From NCBI GenBank assembly GCA_027422505.1, contig JAPQWV010000028.1:4120001-4184000 (forward strand): a stretch of DNA of 64,000 nucleotides. Reading direction: 5' to 3'. A program made the position numbers and the translations under genes. How positions within the stretch are numbered: position 1 is the stretch's first letter; each line of letters begins with the position of its first letter. This document shows positions 58,525 to 64,000 of the stretch, one piece after another. The DNA is from Craterostigma plantagineum. Taxonomy: Eukaryota; Streptophyta; Magnoliopsida; Lamiales; Linderniaceae. The notes under the pieces were generated by a model. The model worked only from the letters and a program-made list of their open reading frames with translations. It searched no databases and was not told where the DNA came from.

Positions 58525-59476
58525 TGATAGAAACCCTAAGGGGAAAACCAATGAGATTGAAAAGACCTCCTAGATTGATCTACCCAAACGTCTGCCTGAA
58601 TGAATTCAACAACAACGAGTATATTAACCCGACACCTTTGAATTACATTAAAGGTTGACTTCGGATGACTCTTCCTAGCAATGAAACCCTACCCCGTTGA
58701 ACCCAACAATAACGAGTATTTGAAACCCGATACCTTTGAATCACAGCGAGATACGTAACAATTGCTGAACCCCACCCCTTAGACTTTACGAACCCAACAA
58801 CACTAAGTATGAACGACTTAGCACCTCTGAATTACGAAAGACAAGAATGTAAGGTTAAGGCGCCACAACTAAATGGAAGATGTTTAGCTGATAAGCCGAG
58901 CAAGTATTGCAAACAAGTGCAAGACCCGAACTAGCTTTGAAAAACTAGCAAGAAAAGGGAATCCCTTACAAGTACGTAACGTAAAATCTGTCCTTCAAAA
59001 CATAAACAGTACCCTATATATAGGTACTCAGACTTATGACCTTCAAGCAACCATATTGAAACTGGGAAATAACTTAATAAAGTAGCATAAAAACTAGGGA
59101 GCTTTGACTAGGAAAATAGCTGAACACAATACGCGTATTTGACTTTCGTTGACCAGCCTTATGACCCTCCAAGTACTTGCAATTTCGTCACCTTAGTGGC
59201 CCTTAAAATTCAGCACTCATTTTGGGCTTGATTCTGGGCCGAAGACTTTAGTTGACCCTCTCACCACTAGTTCTTGCTTGGAGGCCCAAGACTGCAATGC
59301 AATTAACACTTGTCGGCTTATCAAGGTGGAGTTTAGATGACCCTTGAGAAAAGCCCGCAAGGATTAAGCTCGTTAAGGATGCTTGACTTTTCTTGACTCT
59401 CGAACGCGTCATCGGTCCCGCCATGTCTGCTAAAGCATCCCGTTCTGCCTTGTCATTAGTTGGCTTGTTGCTATCA
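58525..59476 (-). mobile_element. CR1 5' LTR
   Basis: 952 bp, near-identical to 52788-53740. The active-copy TATA palindrome is at 59009-59027, so transcription would run leftwards from just below it. Confidence 0.95.
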
Positions 59477-59796
59477 AAAACCCTAATGCGTCAAAATCTC
59501 TATCTAGCCCCTTTCGAAATCTATTCCTACTAATTCGTATTCCTTAAGGCGTGGTATTAACACCTAATAAACTAAACCAAATTTTCTAGGTTAGCATAAC
59601 ATGTACTAGAAACCCTAAAATTAATAACTAACCTAAATTAAAATCTACTTTCTAATTTATACATGTCATGTTGGCATATAACATGAAATAATTTAAGCAT
59701 ATAAAAGTCACAAAACGTGTCTCATGCAGTCACGTAAGTCATATAATATATATGCATATTCATTGGCCGGCTTACTTATGGGACTCGGGTATTACA
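59477..59796 (-). mobile_element. GY2 5' LTR, proximal part
   Basis: Continues 50246-52787 across CR1 and matches 45291-45610; starts with TGTAATACCCGAG on the minus strand at 59796. Confidence 0.92.
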
Positions 59797-60571
59797 CAAA
59801 CTCAATTTCAGAGTGATGTTATCTTATGTTCTGCGTCAACGTGTAGACACGGCAGTCGTCCCATAAATATGAGCGATTAATGGAGCATCTACTGTATCTT
59901 GTCTCGATCCTCGAGCTATTATTGGCAAAATTTGCCTGAAATCACCACCCAGCAAGACAGTTTTGCCACCAAAAGGTCTGTGACGACATTTGCCCTAGAC
60001 ATAAGGTCCCTCAGTGTTCTGTCTAACGCCTCAAATGCGTATTTGTGAGTCATTGGAGCCTCATCCCAGATAATTAGCTCTGAACGTGTCAGTAATTCAG
60101 CCAGCATCGTTCCTTGCTTTATATCGCACATATAGTTCTCTTGGAGAGTTATTGGAATCTTAAATCTCGGCGCTGTCCTTCCACCTGGTAGTAGTAATGC
60201 CGATATACATGAGATGCAACCGGGATGACAATTCGACTCTCTGATCTTAATTTTGTGATTAACGTCTTGTAAACGTGTGTTTTCCCCGTCCCTCCAGGTC
60301 CGTATAAGTAGAATAAGCCCCATTTGTTGTTGTGCACTGAGTGAATAACGTTATCGAACAGTGTCTGCTGCTCTTCATTCAGAGTATCAATAAGACATTG
60401 GTGTTCAATTGTGTTCTCTTCAATGTTGTAATTAGTTTCTTCCATGAGCATCCTCTTTTTGAGTTCTTTTAGAAACGTCTTTGAGGGAGTAGGCATCAGT
60501 GGGAAATCTGAAAGAGTCTTCGAACTCTGCATCATGATTTTTTCAATCGCTGCAAGGGTGTAGTTTTTCAA
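59797..60571 (-). pseudogene. Helitron PIF1-like helicase, N-terminal part
   Basis: LNEEQQTLFDNVI, Walker A GPGGTGKT (about 60280-60305), Walker B-type LIIWDEAPM (about 60065-60090), [16 protein letters not shown], and the LTQN motif just before the GY2 insertion at 59797. Frameshifts near 60190, 60000-59960 and 59840 plus a stop after LTQNIR. It continues at 42565. Confidence 0.92.
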
Positions 60572-61705
60572 TTGGTCATCTGTAAGTTACAGTTCACTAA
60601 TGCCAAACAGACGTCGTTGTCGTATTAGTATGTCTTCAGAAAGACTCTTCCAACAGCAGTTCCAGAGATTCAAGGGATCGGTGACTTCGCAAAAAATCAA
60701 TAGCGTAACAAATAGTTGTCGAATCTGATTTGGCGAAGCCCATTGAGCAGCTTCGTCCATAGCCTGATGCCACTCTGAATCACCATCTAACAATCCCCTT
60801 TTATAGCACTCGTCCTTGAAAGTCTGCATAACTTGCCCGTTTATTGTACTATGTCCGGATACGATGTTGGTATTTTCACCATAGTAAGCAACATTCTCAT
60901 GTAATATATTTCGCCAGCTGTTGGATGTATGTTCACAATCCTGCCATCATAACCCTTTCTTTCGCGGTGTTCATGCCTTGTTAGATGCATTCCATACAAA
61001 CTTCGATGGGAACTTTACGAAAGTAAGATTCCTTGCCTCAGGATCGGACCTGTTTGTTTCCATCCATTCTGTAAACATAGTCTTCTGAATGCCAATTGCA
61101 GCCATCATATTCTCCAGATTTGCAGATTCATCATACAGCAAACTCTGTTGGCCTTCCAAATGAATTTGAAGCCTCTGTACAGCAGGTTTTCGGTGGTGGA
61201 TGTCGAATGCCAATATCCTCCACATCACTTCGCAAGCAGATAAATATCTGCAATCTAGAAATCTTGATATTTCGTCACCATGTCGGAGGGTTCTCCCTGT
61301 GGATTGTGTGTTCGCGGCCTCAATTATCATCGTCGCCTTGTCAACTCCCTTTGTGATATATTTGAACAAATACTTTATTGCCCTTGTCGTGATGCACCAT
61401 TCCACGTTAATATGTGCCCTATATTTTTTCAACATTGCCAAGTTATGGGGTACAACGTAACCGTTGTCGAGGACGACGTCTTTTTTAAGGATAAATCTAC
61501 CATCATTCCTCCGTCTGTAAGGCACATATCTGGATTCGTCAATCGTTGTCCTTGCATTATACTGTTTTGGGAAGTTCTTTGTGCATCTGTTTTTTTCATG
61601 CATGGAGAATTTGATCAATTGAAACCACACGGTCCATGCATCATGAATTGCTTGACCAAAGCATGTCCGGTGGTCCGGAATCTCTGCCGAAATAAATTGC
61701 ATCAA
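60572..61705 (-). pseudogene. Helitron Rep C-terminal region and Rep-helicase linker
   Basis: Rep: CTKNFPKQYNA, YVPYRRRNDGRF, and the paired tyrosines of KYLFKYITKG (about 61350), the Y2 motif expected to attack DNA in rolling-circle transposition. Next come FVKFPSKFVW, a short unclear stretch (60830-60970, in other frames) with traces of GEIYYLRMLL, and DECYKRGLLDGDSEWHQAM (60587-60829), the usual linker before the helicase. Several frameshifts. Confidence 0.88.
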
Positions 61706-62062
61706 CCTCTGCCTGAGTAGGCTCGGCGGCTACTCGATTAAGCCACATCAGTATATGGGCATGTGGCAAACCACGTTTCTGGAATTCAATAGTATACAAT
61801 GCTGCATTGCTGACAAATACATGAATTGTTAGAAATATTTACGCAATTACTAAAGCTATTGCGTAAATGACATACCAGCCTTAATATTAGGGAAGAAGCA
61901 TCCACTGCGAATGTCTGCCATAAGTTGTTCTAACTTTATCTTGAACATTCGGCATAGCAGGTCTGGTCTCTCGTTGGGCACGTCATCGCCATACGTTTGA
62001 AGATGAGCTGCGATCTCTTCCCAGTTTGGATTTGCTATTATTGTTATGATAGATATTGTCAT
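61706..62062 (-). pseudogene. Helitron Rep HUH region with candidate intron
   Basis: NPNWEEI...RPDLLCRMFKIKLEQLMADIRSG (61865-62040), then, after a candidate 74-nt intron (61875-61802, GTATGT...GCAG), YTIEFQKRGLPHAHILMWL (61745-61800). HAH is the HUH metal-binding motif. The frame is lost again near 61720. Confidence 0.88.
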
Positions 62063-63162
62063 ACCATCTGCATAAGGCGAGAGCTTTCATGATAATTCTC
62101 TATCATATATCCCGGAGATCCCGTAAAAGACGAAGGCAAATTTTTTTTTTCCCAAGCGATCTTGCATCCATCTCTCCCCTTGATACTGCATCTCATATGT
62201 TGCTATAAAGTTATGTCCTAAACGTCTTCTGATTATTTCTAACCCAACGCAATCTTTCATGTTCTATGGCTGTATATGCATCAACTACATATTGGTGGAA
62301 AAGACGGCCCGCTCGAATCATACTATTTCCTTGCGACAATCTACTTTGTATTTGGTAAGCATAAAACTCCCTCATTGTTATACATTTTCTCTTTAACGTT
62401 GCATGCAGCATTCCGTTGTATGGAATCTGATCGTGGTAACCAACTTCACCAAAAGGAAAAAGCAACGGGTACTGCATTGCCATGAAAGAGGATGTGACTC
62501 GCTAATTCTTTGAAGTTGGCCATTTTCATCTGGACAATTATGTCTCGTTCCCCAGTTGTTACCGGCAAGTCACCAACTATTAATCCTGTAATTTCGTCTG
62601 TTGCGGGTAGGTCATATTCCCTTTGATCCGCGACCTATCAGCCTTATCGATAATTCAGTTGCCACTTCGGCTTCGTACCAGTCTTTTACCGTCCTGAATA
62701 TTTTAGCCAGCTCATTGTTCGCATCTAACATTGTAATTAGCTTCGCAATGACATCTGTATCCAAGTTCTCAGAGCTTTCTCTAGAAAGTGTGTTCATTCA
62801 GTTGAGACTTCATTTGCAGTGTCGTAAATGTATAGCTGAGCAAATTTTGGCTTATCTCCTTCAGCTGGAAGCATAGAATCGATGTTGTGATAGTTTTGTC
62901 TGTGGATCGTGTAAACATATGTGCCTGATTTTGGTTTGACTGACGTGTCAACTTTTGCTCCCATGGATGTAAACGCAAGAATTGAATTATAAACCCTGAT
63001 GTAATATCGAAATGATCTGTCAGAAATCATATTAAGCAAGTATTGAGGTGGTTGCCTCGATCGGGGTAGCGACACTCTACCCTGGTTGCAGCATATAGTG
63101 TAGAACAAAGTTTTTCCGCGGTCTTTTTTTTGTCGACTCTGCTTTCCAAACCAGCGCATCAC
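62063..63162 (-). pseudogene. Helitron Rep N-terminal region
   Basis: From right to left: ICCNQGRVSLP, IRVYNSILAFTSMGAKVD, YVYTIHRQNYHNIDSMLPAEGDKPKFAQLYIYDT (62794-63162); LSRESSENLDTDVIAKLITMLDANNELAKIFR (62612-62797); AMQYPLLFPFGEVGYHD, REFYAYQIQSRL and GRLFHQYVVDAYTAIEHERLRWVRNNQ (62211-62483). All are blocks typical of plant Helitron Rep proteins, in changing frames. ALVWKAE near 63130-63150 extends it upstream in another frame. Confidence 0.9.
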
Positions 63163-63640
63163 AAAAATGTCAATGACGAAGCTCCTTTTTTACGTATTGT
63201 ACGGAGGGTAAAATGCTTGTTTCGTTATCGTCGATCACTTTCTGCAGTCAACGTTTAACAACTTCAACAACAGCTAGCATGCACGTTTTTGTTTGGTGAT
63301 ATGTTGCCCAAACTTTATTTGCATACCATCTCGTGTTCCTAGGTTTTGTTTATCGCTCTCTGTAATCCTCAATCGACGTTTAGATTTCATGATTTCCAAA
63401 TGCTTCTGTCTTGCAATTTGGGCCTGTTTGGGCCTGTTTTTAATTTATTAATAAAGCAATAAACAGTGCATCAACTTAATGGAAGGGTTTGCATAAAAAA
63501 TTTTTGAAATACATTACCAATCGTGATGTCTATGTTGGACAATTTTTTGTCAATCTTCAGGTAATGTTCATTCACTATTCCGAGCGTGTTTTCAATGCTT
63601 CCTGTAAGATTGTCCCATCTTTAAATCGTGGTAAATTCGT
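63163..63640. other. Helitron upstream region, nothing clear
   Basis: AT-rich, no ORF I can support. It could contain the first Rep exon or introns on the minus strand. I could not locate a Helitron 5' TC end; it may lie here or beyond 64000. Confidence 0.5.
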
Positions 63641-64000
63641 TCTTTGTTAGATTGTTTGGATAGATTTCTCTCTCTAAGTTTTTCTCTCAAACACGTAAAA
63701 CCCTACCATCCAAACGCTGAAAACCCTTCACCTTCCCTGCCGTCCCCGTCACCACACACGGCCGGTTTGAACGCGGCGAGGTTTCACGCGTCGCCCCCCG
63801 CCGCCGGGAACAGACGGCGGCGGTCTGGGCTTACGGTTGACCCCTCTTACGCCCTCTCTAACGATCGGTGACTCTTCATATTCCGACGTCCCTTCACTTT
63901 CCACAACGTTCTTGTCAGCGGCTGGAGTTGTTACAGACGACGATGGGCTCAACTACGTTCATGTGCGGCTCCATGATGAGTGGCTCATCCTCCACAACGA
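63641..64000. other. GC-rich stretch with short ORFs on both strands
   Basis: Base composition changes sharply to GC-rich near 63720-63960. Overlapping ORFs exist (plus 63644-63871; minus 63749-63952, proline/glycine/arginine-rich). Neither shows a domain. It might be a 5' exon of a host gene, a Helitron-captured fragment, or the Helitron's own first exon; the window ends too soon to tell. Confidence 0.3.

Larger units (their letters stand above)
52788..59476 (-). mobile_element. CR1, CRM-like chromovirus
   Basis: Full-length Ty3/gypsy element with 953/952-bp LTRs that differ at about two positions by eye, and a 5-bp target duplication AAAAC (52783-52787 and 59477-59481). The empty site is seen intact in the other GY2 LTR at 45288 (CCAAAACCCTAATG). 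It carries gag-protease, RT-RNase H and integrase. The integrase frame runs 229 bp into the 3' LTR and ends with a GPMTRSR motif, as in CRM (centromeric) chromoviruses. Clade assignment is by motif recall, not by tree. Confidence 0.9.
42566..59796 (-). mobile_element. GY2, Tekay/Del-like element with nested insertions
   Basis: LTRs 42566-45610 and 50246-59796 (the latter split by CR1, the former carrying a SINE), with a degenerate gag-pol between. It inserted in the Helitron helicase. Flanks CAAAT (42561-42565) and CAAAC (59797-59801) look like a 5-bp target duplication with one later mutation; the coding sequence rejoins as EF-AKW across it. Confidence 0.9.

Overview
This looks like nuclear DNA of a flowering plant, in a repeat-dense and possibly heterochromatic region. 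The evidence is several Ty3/gypsy chromovirus-type LTR elements primed by initiator tRNA-Met, a Helitron with a Rep/PIF1-helicase gene, a Stowaway-type MITE, a tRNA-derived SINE and a Ty1/copia remnant. I see no rRNA, tRNA or CRISPR, and no host gene I can defend. The only non-transposon coding-like DNA is a decayed tandem array of CCHC zinc-knuckle repeats. The species cannot be told from the sequence.

Layout. 1-1165: decayed LTR. 1166-1800: zinc-knuckle array on the minus strand, split by a SINE. 1801-4466: broken gag-PR-RT-RNase H of a Tekay/Del-like element. 4467-14617: tandem LTR-gag-LTR-gag-LTR of a gag-only (TR-GAG) element; the second gag is intact. 14618-17242: AT-rich spacer with a MITE and copia debris. 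17243-38569: one zinc-knuckle array (about 3.9 kb in three pieces, higher-order period about 1.55 kb), split by a nearly full-length Tekay-like element on the minus strand (GY1, 19353-28805) and by a coding-free LTR element (LD1, 29480-36661, 5-bp target duplication). 38570-40717: solo LTR of the gag-only family. 40743 to at least 63260: Helitron on the minus strand, whose helicase is interrupted by a Tekay-like element (GY2, 42566-59796). GY2's 5' LTR is interrupted in turn by a young CRM-like element (CR1, 52788-59476), and its 3' LTR by a SINE. After 63260 comes a low-similarity stretch and a GC-rich end.

How the parts relate. Full-coding elements (GY1, GY2), gag-only elements and the coding-free LD1 share the tRNA-Met primer site, the following leader, a purine tract before the 3' LTR, and LTR secondary structures. 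This suggests a layered mobilisation network in which coding-poor elements use proteins of relatives. The best candidate for something undescribed is a base-paired structure bracketing the primer-binding site: one arm in the LTR, one in the leader, with compensatory changes across four families. Next are a GT...AG-bounded 1547-bp segment present or absent in otherwise matching LTRs, LTRs studded with one short motif (CCCGATT or TCGAG type), and the zinc-knuckle array with its higher-order repeat.
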